From Candidatus Altimarinota bacterium (GTDB lineage: Bacteria > Patescibacteriota > Gracilibacteria > BD1-5 > UBA6164): a stretch of DNA of 52,567 nucleotides. The position numbers and the translations under genes are program-made. Of this stretch, positions 17,945-29,000 are shown piece by piece (position 1 is the first letter of the stretch; every line of letters begins with the position of its first letter). The stretch covers positions 1 through 52,567 of the forward strand of contig JAHDCR010000005.1 of assembly GCA_020629795.1 (NCBI GenBank), read 5' to 3'. The notes below the pieces were generated by a model. It had not been told where the DNA came from. It ran no database searches and saw only the letters and a program-made list of their open reading frames with translations.

Positions 17945-19324
17945 ATGACGCAAAAAATCGAACAGTTTCTAGATAACCTGCAAAGTCAATCAAGCCTTGC
18001 AAAGTTATTACTCCCTATGCTAATACTCTTTGTAATTGTGATGGCAATAGTGTTTTTTCAAAATGGATACTCAAATGTAGTACTCGTAGTAGCAGCTATG
18101 CTCGCATTTTATCTTGCTGTTAATATAGGAGCCAATGATGTAGCAAATAATCTATGACCTGCGGTAGGAGCAAAAGCAATCACTATCGGTTGAGCAATCT
18201 TGCTTGCTTGAATATTTGAAGCTTCAGGTGCTATCATCGCTTGAGGAGACGTTGTAAATACTATTAAAGGATGAATCATAGACGGAAGTGCTATTCCGGA
18301 TAAAAGTGTTTTTATAGGAATAATGCTCGCAACACTTTTTGGTTCAGCAGTTTGGATAAATATTGCAACCTATACTAAATCTCCTGTCAGCGCAACTCAT
18401 AGTGTTATTGGGTGACTTATATGAGCTGCTATCATTGCGCTGGGATTTGATGTAATTCACTGGGATAAAATTGGGCAAATAGTAGCAAGTTGGGTTATCT
18501 CACCAGTACTTGGATGAGGTATTGCAGCTGCACTCCTATGGAGCATAGATTTCAATATTATGAAACGTGAAGATAGACATGCAGCAGCACAAAAATGGGT
18601 TCCTGTATATGTAGGTATAATGGCCTGAGCATTTTCAAGCTACCTGATTATGAAAGGTTTGAAACAAATAGTACATGTAGAAATGAGTGTTGCTTACGGA
18701 GTTGGTACTATTTTTGCACTTGCAACATATATTTTTGTTAAAAGACTGCTCATCAAATATTCTAGTCTGTTTAAAAATTCTAAAAAATCTATTAATAAAC
18801 TCTTTAATATCCCTCTTGTATTTTCAGCTGCACTCCTCTCATTTGCACATGGAGCAAATGATGTAGCAAATGCTATCTGACCTTTTGCAGCTATATATGA
18901 TACTGTAACTCTCTGAGATATTTCGGTATGAGATGTTGGAATTCCTATTTGGATTATGATCATCTGAGCACTCTGACTTGCTATAGGTTTAGGGATTTAT
19001 GGGAGTACACTTATTAAAACAGTAGGAAATGAAATAACAAAACTTAACCAAGTACGAGCTTATTGTGTTGCTCTCTCTGCTGCTATTACAGTTATCATTG
19101 CGAGTATGCTTGGTCTTCCTGTAAGTTCAACACATATAGCTATTGGATGAATATTTGGTATCTGACTCTACAGAGAAGCAGAAAAAAAACTTGCTGGAAA
19201 GAGCAAATCATATTTAGATAAATCTATGCTCAAGCAAATAATCCTTTCTTGGATTATAACACTCCCAGCATCAGCTCTTATTGCTGCTATAAGTTATACA
19301 AGTATAATATTTTTTGTAGGATAA
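17945..19324 (+). CDS. PiT-family inorganic phosphate transporter
   Basis: A 459-residue transporter of the PiT/PHO4 family (cation-coupled phosphate uptake). It has the family's duplicated signature: GANDVANNLGPAVGAKAI from about residue 62 and GANDVANAIGPFAA from about 303. It also has SATHSVIGGLIGAA and the parallel SSTHIAIGGIFGIG, the usual paired motifs of the two halves. About ten to eleven membrane helices. TGA encodes the Gly of both NxxGP motifs, strong proof of recoding. It is a single-gene unit between two terminators; a VTC-domain polyphosphate-polymerase-like gene lies 1.6 kb downstream on the same strand. Confidence 0.94.
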
Positions 19325-19346
19325 GATTAATAAGTAGTAATAAAAC

Positions 19347-19380
19347 AAAAGAGTCGAGAGTATCTCTCGGCTCTTTTTTT
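19347..19380 (+). terminator. Terminator after the PiT gene
   Basis: Stem GAGTCGAGAG / CTCTCGGCTC (one G-T pair) followed by eight T. Confidence 0.88.
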
Positions 19381-19442
19381 ACGTACTATTTTTTCTGTGT
19401 TACTATGTTTATAACTTATTATTTTTATATCAATATATATTT

Positions 19443-20705
19443 ATGAAGTTTTCAAAAATACTAAAAAGATTAGAAGTGCAAGTGATCATTGCTCTCGTTC
19501 TCGCTATAATTTCGTGAATATATCTCTGAGAACTCACTATGTCCATATCTTGGATTTGAGTTTTATTTATGAAACTTCTTAAAACATTTTTAGCTCCACT
19601 TTTATTTCTTTCTGTTTTAAGCGCGGTACTCTGACTGTGAGACATGAAAAAACTCTGAAGTATTTGAGGAAGAACAATCGCGTATTATATGCTCACTACT
19701 ACACTTGCTATAAGTACTTCATTAATACTGATGAATGCTTTTAAGCCTGGAAAGTGAGTAAGCTTTGATTTTGAAAACTTTGCACCTGATAAATTAGAAG
19801 CACTGAGTTTTTCTGGTTTTCTACTTTCTATTATTCCCGATAACATTGTACAATCATTTGTAGATCTCAATGCAATGCAAATAGTGACTATGGGTATAAT
19901 TCTTTGAGTTGCCCTAATTTCTTATGGGAAACGAGAAGAAATACTGCAACTAAAGACATTAACCGAAACGGTAAATAACTGAATCCTTACTTTTATTTCT
20001 TGGGTGATTAAACTCACTCCCCTATGAGTTTTTGCCATAGTATCATGAGTCGTAGCTCAAAGTTGAGTTGAAAGTATTATAAAACTTTTACCTTTTGCTG
20101 GAGTTTCACTCCTTGGTTTAGCAATTCATGCTATTATAACACTTCCTTGTATCTGATATTTTATCTGAAACTTTAATCCCAAAAAGTATTTCTTTAAAGT
20201 AAAAGAAGCAATACTCGTAGCATTTTCGACTTCATCTAGTAGCGCAACTATGTGAGTATCAATGAGAGTTGCAAAAGATAATGCAAAGCTTTCTGATGAA
20301 GTGGTATCATTTACCTTTCCAATTTGAACTACTATAAATATGGATGGAACCGCTCTATATCAAGCATGAGCTGCTCTATTTATTTCTCAAGTTGTTGGAA
20401 TTGACTTATCTTTTGCGCAGCAAATCACGATCGTGATCATGATAATATTAGCCTCTGTTGGAGCAGCTGGAATTCCTTGAGCTGGAATACTCATACTCAC
20501 TACAGTATTTCTCTCTATCGGACTTCCTGTCCAGGCAATAGGAATCATACTCGCAATTGATAGACTCTTAGATATGTTTAGAACCGCAGTAAACGTATGG
20601 TGAGATCTCCTTACAGCAAAAGTAATAGACACGTACTATACAAAACATCTTGATGATTGAGTAACCGATAAACTGAAACTCAAAGTCGTTACTAAAAAAT
20701 CATAA
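19443..20705 (+). CDS. SLC1/DAACS-family cation:amino-acid or dicarboxylate symporter
   Basis: A 420-residue transporter of the SLC1 (glutamate transporter, SDF) family. The hallmark motifs are in order: the Ser-rich re-entrant loop FSTSSSSATMGVSM (about 262-275), TINMDGTALYQAGAALF (NMDGT at about 299-303), ASVGAAGIPGAGI (second re-entrant loop) and a terminal IDRLLDMFRTAVNVWGD (cf. DrfldMxRTxxNVxGD). Eight membrane helices are expected. The Arg in MFRTAVNV and the Asp before it match acidic amino-acid or dicarboxylate binders, but substrate cannot be fixed. Many TGA-Gly codons. It is a single-gene unit. Confidence 0.93.
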
Positions 20706-20709
20706 AAGC

Positions 20710-20733
20710 CTCCCTAGTTAGGGAGATTTTTTT
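20710..20733 (+). terminator. Terminator after the SLC1-type gene
   Basis: Stem CTCCCTA / TAGGGAG with a GT loop, followed by a run of seven or more T, just past the stop at 20705. Confidence 0.85.
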
Positions 20734-20922
20734 CTGTTATGTAAAAATTTCCTAATTTCAATATATAATATTTTTGTCAATATAATATACACAAAATTAG
20801 CTCACATATTCTTCACAAAGTTTTTTTTCTATGGTATTATTTTTATATAGCAGGACAGGGGTTTCCAAAATAGAACTTCAAAATGCTCATAATACTTTAT
20901 ATGAAAAAATAAAAATACAATT

Positions 20923-21804
20923 ATGTGATCAGCACTCCTAAATAGACTCTCTGGATTCTCTACAATGAGCCTTACAGAATTAAATGCTACAGCCAGCTAT
21001 CTCAAAAGAATAGATAGAAAATTCCTGATGACGGAAAAGCAGTTTCTTGAAATACTTGGAGACCTCTCTGCAGATTTTAAAGCATTAGAAATAGATGGAA
21101 AAAGAGTTTTCCTCTATGATAATGTCTATATGGATACGGATGATTATCTCTTTTATAATCAACATCAAAATAAACTTGAAAGTAGAACTAAAGTTCGAAC
21201 GAGACATTATACAGATGCCTGAGATTTAGCATTTTTTGAATACAAACAAAAGGAAGACGGTGTAACGAAAAAGTTTAGATATCAATTCCCTGCCAGTGAA
21301 CATGGAACTATGACTAAATGAAAAAAGAGATTTTTTGACTGAGTTTTTCAAAGTATGTACAATGAAAAAACTCCAGATATTTCACCAGCAATGAGAACAA
21401 AATACAATAGGCTCACTCTCGTAAGTACTACTGGAGAAGAAAGGCTCACTATAGATTTCAATATTTCTGTAAAGGATTTAAGAAATGAAAAAGCAAAAAA
21501 TATTAAGCTCGAAAATCTTGTAATAATTGAAAGTAAATCTCTGAGTGATGATTGTAAAAGTCTAGGAATCATAGAGTCTCACGGAATTGATAGAGCTGGC
21601 TCATGCAGCAAATACTCATTATGAATCGTATACTCTGGACTTGCTGAAAAATGGTCAAAATTTCAAAAGACAATGGACAAGATAAAAGAAATTAGAATGG
21701 AACTATCTAAAAAACAGAGAAATGCTTCAACTAAAAAAGTAGAAAAAACCCTCAATAATCACTTTAAAAAGACTTCACTTAAGCAAGTAAATAAAACAGT
21801 ATAA
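20923..21804 (+). CDS. VTC-domain (polyphosphate polymerase-like) protein
   Basis: A 293-residue protein with a VTC/TTM (triphosphate tunnel) fold. Family segments: LKRIDRKFLMTEKQF (basic N-terminal patch), VYMDTDDYLFYNQHQNK (cf. YfDTpdl..Y..H..g), ESRTKVRTRHYTDAG (R.KvR.R.Y), FFEYKQKEDGVTKKFRY (lE.K.k...K.R), ERLTIDFNIS (RxTiD.ni) and LVIIESKS (viE.K). The alternating Arg/Lys/Glu strands line the tunnel that handles polyphosphate or NTP in characterised members. The ATG at 20923 adds 14 residues over the one at 20965 once TGA is read as Gly. It lacks the membrane segments of yeast Vtc4. Bacterial VTC proteins often sit beside cotH or DUF4956 genes, absent here. Confidence 0.85.
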
Positions 21805-21806
21805 AT

Positions 21807-21841
21807 AAAAAAACTCTCAGAATATATCTGAGAGTTTTTTT
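21807..21841. terminator. Bidirectional terminator
   Basis: Stem AAAAAAACTCTCAG / CTGAGAGTTTTTTT around AATATAT, between the VTC gene (stop 21804, plus) and the AI-2E family gene (stop 21840, minus). Confidence 0.88.
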
Positions 21842-22931
21842 ATTTATTTAAAAGCTTTTTCATCTTACTAATACTGAGTTTTGTCTTTCATCATTTTTTA
21901 GTAGATGTAAATTTAACAACTCATTTTTCTGACAACAAAACTGCTATAGGACGAGTATGCTCATTATGAGCAAAAACTATATTCATCATTACCATCATTG
22001 GTACTGCTAGTAGCATTCATACTGGTCACCAAATAGTTCCCCAAAAAATTAAAGAAATTAAAATTACCAGTGGAGAAAGATTAAGTTTATTCCCCATAAG
22101 TCTCGGTTCAATAACATTTCATATTATAATTTGTGCACCTGCCATAAGTATTAAAAATACTATCGTAATAGTCAGTGATTCAAATTGAATAAGAGAAAAC
22201 AGTACTGGAAAAGCCACAGCAATTATAGATCAAATACTAGGAATATAATTGAGTATAAAAATTATAAATGCCCAAAAAACTAAAAAATCTAATCCAAAGA
22301 AAAACATAATTACGAGACTGATAAGCGATACTGTAAGACTGGTAACTGTTTTAATTTTAAAGTATGACTTCATATCACTCTGAATCTGCTCTAATGCTCA
22401 AAACATTGGAGTTTTTTCTCCTCCTGCAATAATGGAAAGCTTAGTTCTAAAAGCCTTACTCTCCAATAATATAAAGAGAGTGAAAAATATAATCATTCCT
22501 GCATTTTTAACTATAGCAGTTATGAGTGAAGCCAAGTTGGTAAAAACACTGGTAAGAGTAAAATTTTCTAAAAGTTGTTGACTGACTAAACCACTATTTA
22601 TTCCATATTTATTTGCATAGATATCAAATATAACTATCAGTCTTTCTTGGTATCCAGGTGCTTCTCGTATAAGAAGTTTTACATTGGAATCTATAATCTC
22701 CCCTGTAAGATAAATAAATAGCGCTAAAATAAAAAGCGAAGTAAAAAGCGCTAAGTATTTTTGAACTCAAAAATGCCGAAAAAAGGTAGTAAGTGATATA
22801 ATAATAAAAGAAAGCAGCATTGCTACAACAAAAGGTATGATTATTGGAGAGCCTATATAGAGCACATACATAAAAAATCAAAATGCCAAAAAGCTCACAC
22901 AGAATGTCATTATAGTATTATTTTGTTTCAT
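21840..22931 (-). CDS. AI-2E family transporter-like membrane protein
   Basis: A 363-residue integral membrane protein of the AI-2E family (formerly PerM/UPF0118). About eight helices: two or three N-terminal ones ([19 protein letters not shown] and onward), a soluble insert (about 90-130), then the conserved C-terminal half with [18 protein letters not shown] and [10 protein letters not shown], followed by [20 protein letters not shown] and [14 protein letters not shown]. The EPrlmG-lnLsp motif is diagnostic. The family includes the putative AI-2 exporter TqsA and Na+/H+ antiporters; substrate is unknown. Residues 365-363 from the end are Lys-rich. It follows the SLH/PKD gene by about 20 nt. 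Confidence 0.9.
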
Positions 22932-22952
22932 ATTGTTTTTATAGTATTAGTT

Positions 22953-25514
22953 TTACTTAACTTGCCATATATTTCAGCGAGAATAAATTTCTCTTGCATC
23001 TGGAGAGGTTATGGCTGGAAATACTAAGTCACATCTGCGAACATCAGCAAGAAAGTCAATTGCGTTATCACAAGGGCAACTCGTGCAAACTGCATTTCCA
23101 TATATTCCTCATATTTCTGGAGTATAGAGGCATGTAGTCTCGGGGTCAAAATCTGGAAGACATACTCCAGCTCCACAGCTTAATGGATCACTGTCACTAC
23201 AAGAATATCATTCCTCACATCCACAAGTAGCACTGCATTGTCTTTCAAAAATGGGACATCAACTATTAGCACTATCACCTGATACTAATGGACAAAGATC
23301 ATCGCAATCTAATACTCCATCACCATCACTGTCTTGCTCACATGAGTCTCGATCTAACACCACAATTACAACGGTAGCAGTACCAGAGACTCAATTAATA
23401 TCTGTTACTGTAAGAATAACTTCATAACTCCCATCATTATCATATAAATGATCAATATCCTGAGAATATCACTCTTCTCCATCTCAAAAGCTCCATTCAT
23501 AAGTATAGGGTCAAGTTCATCAAGAAACTATTGCCTGAAAATCTACTTCTAAATCTTCAAATCATGAAATAGGATTTGCATCAATACTCACATTTAGTGC
23601 GTTTTCACTCGTGTCATACACTATATAGGTCATTTCTTCTGTTGCGCTTTGTCAGCAAGCATCAGTAACAGTGAGTTGGATATCCCAAACACCTATATTT
23701 ACAAAATCAAAATCATCAACATAGGCTGTTTGAAATGTATATCTTTCATTTGTACCACGTCTTGTAAATTCCCAATTATAGGTAAATCAAGCAGTGCTAC
23801 AGGTAGTTATTATTGTTTCATGGAAATCATAAATATCATCCCCATCTGTTTCTTGAGATTCAAATTCTATTTCATTACAGATATTATTCTGGTCACAATT
23901 AACCCTATCATCAACTGGATTTTCTGATATATCAAGTTCATCACAGCCATTTACAAGATTACAATCATCGTCATATACATCTATGTCTATATCTATATAA
24001 TCTTCGTATTCTCATGTTTCATCATCTATACTCGGAACTATATATGTAAGTGTTTCACTTCAGGTTTGACCACATCAATCAACTACATCGAGAATTATAA
24101 TCCATTCTCAAGGAGTTCATAAAAGTACATCATCTATGTATTCCCCATTATATCTATAAATATTTCCTGTATCACTATGAGTAAAGGTCCATCTATAGTT
24201 TATAACTCAAGAAACACAACTAGTTTCTACTTCTCACTCAAAATCAAAAATATCATCTTCATCACTATCTTCACTATAAAAATCAATCTCATTACAATCA
24301 CTTGTAATGTCACACTCGTCATCATAGATATTTATATCTACATCAATTTGATCTGAAGTGTCTGGAGTTTCAGTTGTATCTTCTGGAATAAAAATAGTTG
24401 AATAAATTTCGCTTGAATTCCCACAAGTATCACTCACCCGTAAAAACACTCTCCACTCTCAAGATGAGAGAAATGTATAATTATCGATGTATCGTCCATA
24501 CCTAATTTGTTGTTCTCAGGTATCTAGGTTTTGAAATCTCCAAATGTACCCTGTTGGATCATCAATTCAAGATTCGCAGGCTCCTTCTACTTTTGGCTGA
24601 AAATCATATGTATCCTCTGGATCATCTAGATTTGTGAGAGTACAGTCTCAGCTATTTTCTGGCTCACATGTTTTTTCCAAGATCAACATTTTTATTGCAA
24701 GCTCAGATCAATTTATTTCATTACAACTATTTGATTTTAAAGCAATATACGACATGCGTAAAAATTCTTCTTTCGTAATCTGTTTTTTAGGATTTACATT
24801 TCCATTAGTATCAAGCTCTAAAAGTTTTAATGTTTTTTCATTTCCTAGCGCATCAAATTCCGTGATTTCGTATTCTAAAGCTTTCTCTAAATACCCATAA
24901 AATGTATAAGGATTTCACTGCTCATCTGCTGGAGGAACATCATTTCAAAGTACCCGAGTAATGTTTCCATTTCTGATATTTTCAACTGTAAAAGAATTAT
25001 CATTAATGGTAAAAATACCTGAATTACGGAGCAATACTGCTACAGCTTCTTCTAAATTTATCGTATTTTGTGGACAAAATGGTCTTTCTCAAAAACTACT
25101 GGTTCAATCCTGACAAGACTCTCAAATATCGTATCAACGAACATAGTTTTGCTTATCTGCCTCAGCAACACAGTAAAAGTATGGGTTTGAATTGCTAATA
25201 TCAAAATATACATCCTGCGTAAAATATTCTTCAATAAAACTATACTCTGTGTGTGGTTGTATACATCTTTCACAAATTACCTCCATTGATATTCAAACAA
25301 ATTCATCCCTGTTAAGCAGCTCCTGAGGATTAAACTTACCACTAGCATCTGCAACGATAGTACCTCTATCATAGAGAGCCTGTAGCTCGTCACGATACTC
25401 ATAATTTGCATCAATATCTGAAAATACATTTTCCACTAAAACTGTGCTTGCAAAACTTGTGTTTACAAACAAGAAAAATGAAATGATAAAGAAAAATATT
25501 TTTTTCACGTACAT
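22953..25514 (-). CDS. SLH- and PKD-domain surface protein
   Basis: An 853-residue exported protein. A signal peptide (about 1-22, VKKIFFFIISFFLFVNTSFA) is followed by an SLH-like repeat (VFSDIDANYEYRDELQALYD, LLNRDEFV) and further SLH-like segments to about residue 260 (NVNPKKQITKEEFLRM). Then come three related Cys-containing domains of about 110 residues, each with a Cys-x-x-Gly or similar start, a YxWxF strand, an L(x)V(x)D(x)CG strand and an acidic Asp/Glu linker (D-I-N-I-Y-D-D-E-C). A PKD domain follows (YEWSFGDGEEGYSQD, HLYDNDGSYEVILTVTD). A thrombospondin-3-like Ca-binding strip (DSDGDGVLDCDDLCP) and a Cys-rich C-terminus end it. It is probably wall- or S-layer-attached. It starts 3 nt after the methyltransferase stop. 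Confidence 0.82.
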
Positions 25515-25517
25515 AGT

Positions 25518-25964
25518 TTATACAGTAGCATACATAACAATTCCAGCAGCAACAGAAACATTGAGTGATTCTTTGTTTCCTAACATAGGTATCATAACGA
25601 TTTCATCAGAAATATCTAGTATCTTGTTATCTACTCCCTTGACTTCGTTTCATAATACAAAACAAATATCCTCAGGAGTATTTTTAAATAAGTCTTTGTA
25701 ATCTATAGCCGTATCATCGAGTTCAATGCTATATATTTTAAATCATTTATTCTTTAATACTTTTAATATTTCTTCAGGATTTTTATAATATTCCCAATCT
25801 ATACTGTTTTCACTACTAAGAGCCGTTTTTGAAATTTCTCCCCTGGGTGGTGTTGGGCAAAATCACGTGAGGTATATTTTTTCAAAACCTGCTCCATCAC
25901 AGTTTCGAAATATTGCTCCGACGTTTTGCATACTTCTAATGCTATCTAGCAAGAGTACTTTCAT
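25518..25964 (-). CDS. SpoU/TrmH-family RNA 2'-O-methyltransferase
   Basis: A 148-residue SPOUT methyltransferase with the three SpoU motifs: NVGAIFRNCDGAGF (motif 1), ICFVLGNEVKGVD (motif 2) and MIPMLGNKESLNVSVAAGIVMYA (motif 3), forming the AdoMet-binding trefoil knot. It has no N-terminal RNA-binding extension, like TrmL or short TrmH proteins. The target (tRNA or rRNA) cannot be told. It is wedged between two surface-protein genes, 14 nt after the giant gene's terminator and 3 nt before the SLH/PKD gene. Confidence 0.9.
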
Positions 25965-25977
25965 ATCTGTACATAAA

Positions 25978-26013
25978 AAATAAAGCTTTGTAGTATACTA
26001 CAAAGCTTTATTT
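25978..26013 (-). terminator. 36-nt perfect palindrome terminator of the giant gene
   Basis: A fully self-complementary 36-nt sequence whose centre is GTAGTATACTAC, flanked by AAAGCTTT-type arms and followed on the minus strand by T6. It lies 21 nt past the giant gene's stop and 14 nt before the methyltransferase ATG. Confidence 0.85.
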
Positions 26014-26034
26014 GAAATTCAAGAGCTACATAGA

Positions 26035-29000
26035 TTATTTATAGAGCTGTACAAGATTGTCTACTAGCTCGATCATACTTGATCTTTGTACTCATGAATC
26101 AGGATAAAATCTTCCATTATCTCTACTTGAATCAAAGAGTCCAAGAGTCTCACCAGTAATAACATATTTTTCATGCCAAGAGGTTGTTATATCTGTGTAT
26201 CAGAGATTTACTGGGTTATTCACATCTATGAGTGAAAGTCTCATAAGTATTTTCACAGCTTCAGCTTTTGAAATAACATCATTTGGTCTAAATACTGAGT
26301 TTCCATTTTCATCAATATCTCCATTAATCATTCAAAGAGATTCAGCTTTTTTAATAACTTTTGCTTGCCATGATGATTTATCTATATCTGTATATGTGAG
26401 AGAATCTGTAGACTCATTTTGATATTCATAACAGTGAGAAATAAGTGCCACTTTGAGGAACTCAGTTCTTGTCATTTCATTTGATGGTCCAAAAGTTCCA
26501 TCCTCATATCCGTCTACAATTCCTATTTGAGCAAACTTGAGTATATTAGCTCTTTGAGCGCTGAGAGAAATATCAGAGAATACATCTTCAGCAAATTGAT
26601 ATAATGGATTTTGTATATTTCTAATAATATCACATGACGCAAAATCATTTTGCATAATATAATCCTCTCATTTTTCTGGAGTTATTTCTTCAACTTCTTG
26701 CTTTACTTCTTCATTTACATTCTCATTTTCATTAGGAATATTTTCTTCTACGCTTTCATTTGTATCTTGCTCATTTTCCTGAGCCGTATCCTCTGGATTA
26801 GAAGCATCAACAGTATATTCACATAATTCTGGTTTTGAGAATCAAGATTCCTCATAATTATTTGCCTCTGGATCTCGACATACATAGCTTCTTCAACCAG
26901 GAGTTCCAACTCAGCCACCTACAGGGTTTGATACACCAGGTCCTGATGGATCAATAATAGTTCCATTTACTACTCCATCCTCATCATTGCTGTCACCATC
27001 TGTAATATCATAACTCATCACGATTACTGACGAAGTTCAAACTGTCTCATTTCTATAGCTCACTATTGATGAAATATCTGTATAGATTTCAGTAAGTGAA
27101 TCGAATTTTTTATATACAAATGAGCTTGAATCAATACTTGAATCAAGATAAATTTGTATTTCTGCTGTTGATCCAGGTGTAGTACATTCTATTTCAAAAT
27201 CTAGGAGTCAGATTGGATACACAAAATCTTCGTCTTGAACTGACAAGTTTGATTCTGATAAAATATCAAAATTATTTACTCAACATGCTGCGTCTCAAAC
27301 TGCAAGTGACGTATAGGTAGAAGTAATAGGATTTATTCTTGTAGCTACATTTTTCTGAAGTGTATCTGGAGTCCCATCATTATTAAAGTCTCCATTGTTT
27401 GGGGCTGATGATTCTGTAGAGTCTGGAGTCCCATCTCCATCATCATCAGAGTCAAGATAGTTAGGGTTCATATCTCCATCGGTATCGAGATAGTCATTTC
27501 CATCGGAAGGATTTGTTCACTCTTCTATTTCTATTACATCAGGAACTCAATCTCCATCGGTATCAGAAGCGTTATCAACTACTCTCACTAGCCTTGTAAT
27601 TTGCGCTGCAATGTTTCCACTTGTGTCAGTATAGTCATATGTGAGGGTAAAACTCCCTGTTGAGCTTGTCGTAACTGGTCAACCAGCCGCAACAACATTT
27701 CACGTCCCATCATAATTATCACTAAATATAGCTCACGCATCACTATAACTATCTCCCACCTCTAATATGATTGAGTTGGAACCATTGAGAGTAATAGTTG
27801 GATTTGTCGTATCTACAATATTGATAGTTCTTGTAACCTGAGCTGCTTGATTTCCTGATGAATCAGTAAAGTTATAGCTAAGAGTATATTCTCATAGCGT
27901 ACTGGTATCAACTGCTCATACTCAAACTATTGAACCAGTTCCCTGCACATTATCAATAAATATAGCTCATAAATCTACATACGAAGATCCAACTTCTAGA
28001 TCAATCGCTTCACTACCATTTAAAGAAATTGTTGGTATAGCAGTATCTATGACTTCTACTGTACGTGATACAGGAGTTGCAATGTTTCATGATGAATCAG
28101 TATAATTGTATGTGAGAATAAAACTTCCTGTTGAGCTAGTGGTAACTGGTCAACCAGTTGCAACAAGGCTTCAAGTTCCATCAATAAAATCACTAAATTC
28201 TGCACCAGAATCGATGTAGTTATCACCTATTTCGAGGATTATTGAGCCACTTCAGATGAGAGCTATAACTGCTGATGTAGTATCTACAACATTCACCGTT
28301 CTTGTAATTTGTAGTGCAGCATTATTGTTAGCATCAGTATAATCATAGGTCAATGTCGTAGAACCAGTTGACGATGTATCTACCGTTCATACAGCAACTA
28401 TGCTTCAAGTCCCATCCAGATTATCTATAAATTCAGCTCACTCATCTACATAAAGAGCTCCTGCTTCAACTGTAACTGTACCACTTCCATTTAATAAAAT
28501 AGTAGGAATAGTGGTATCTACTATTCTGACAGTTCGAGTAATCTGATTAGCAGCATTATCAGATGAGTCAATATAATCATAGTAAAGAGTATATTCTCCA
28601 GGAGTGTTTATATTAACACTACCCGAAGCTATTATGTTTCATGAGCCATCTTCTATATCAGTATAAATTGCTCATAAATCGCTATACGGACTTCCAACTT
28701 CTTGCGTTATACTTCCAGAACCATTAAGTATAATTGTAGGAATGTTCCCAGCAATTACATTTACAGTTCTAGTGACTTGTATTGCTGTATTTCCACTGAT
28801 ATCAGAAACATTATAAGTTACGGTATAGGAATTAATTACTGAAGTATCTACCGGATTTACAACAACTATATTAGCGCTAATATCTCCATCTAAATTATCT
28901 CCTGCAGTTGCTCCTGGATCCGTATAAGTCGCATTTTTAAAAATCTCAATAGTACCACTTCCGTTTAGCGTAATAGTTGGAATCGTTGTATCCACAACAT

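Noticed and set aside
20965-20967. ATG at 20965 as start of the VTC gene
   Set aside because: The frame is open to an ATG at 20923 when the TGA next to it is read as Gly; the longer form is preferred, although the shorter is possible.
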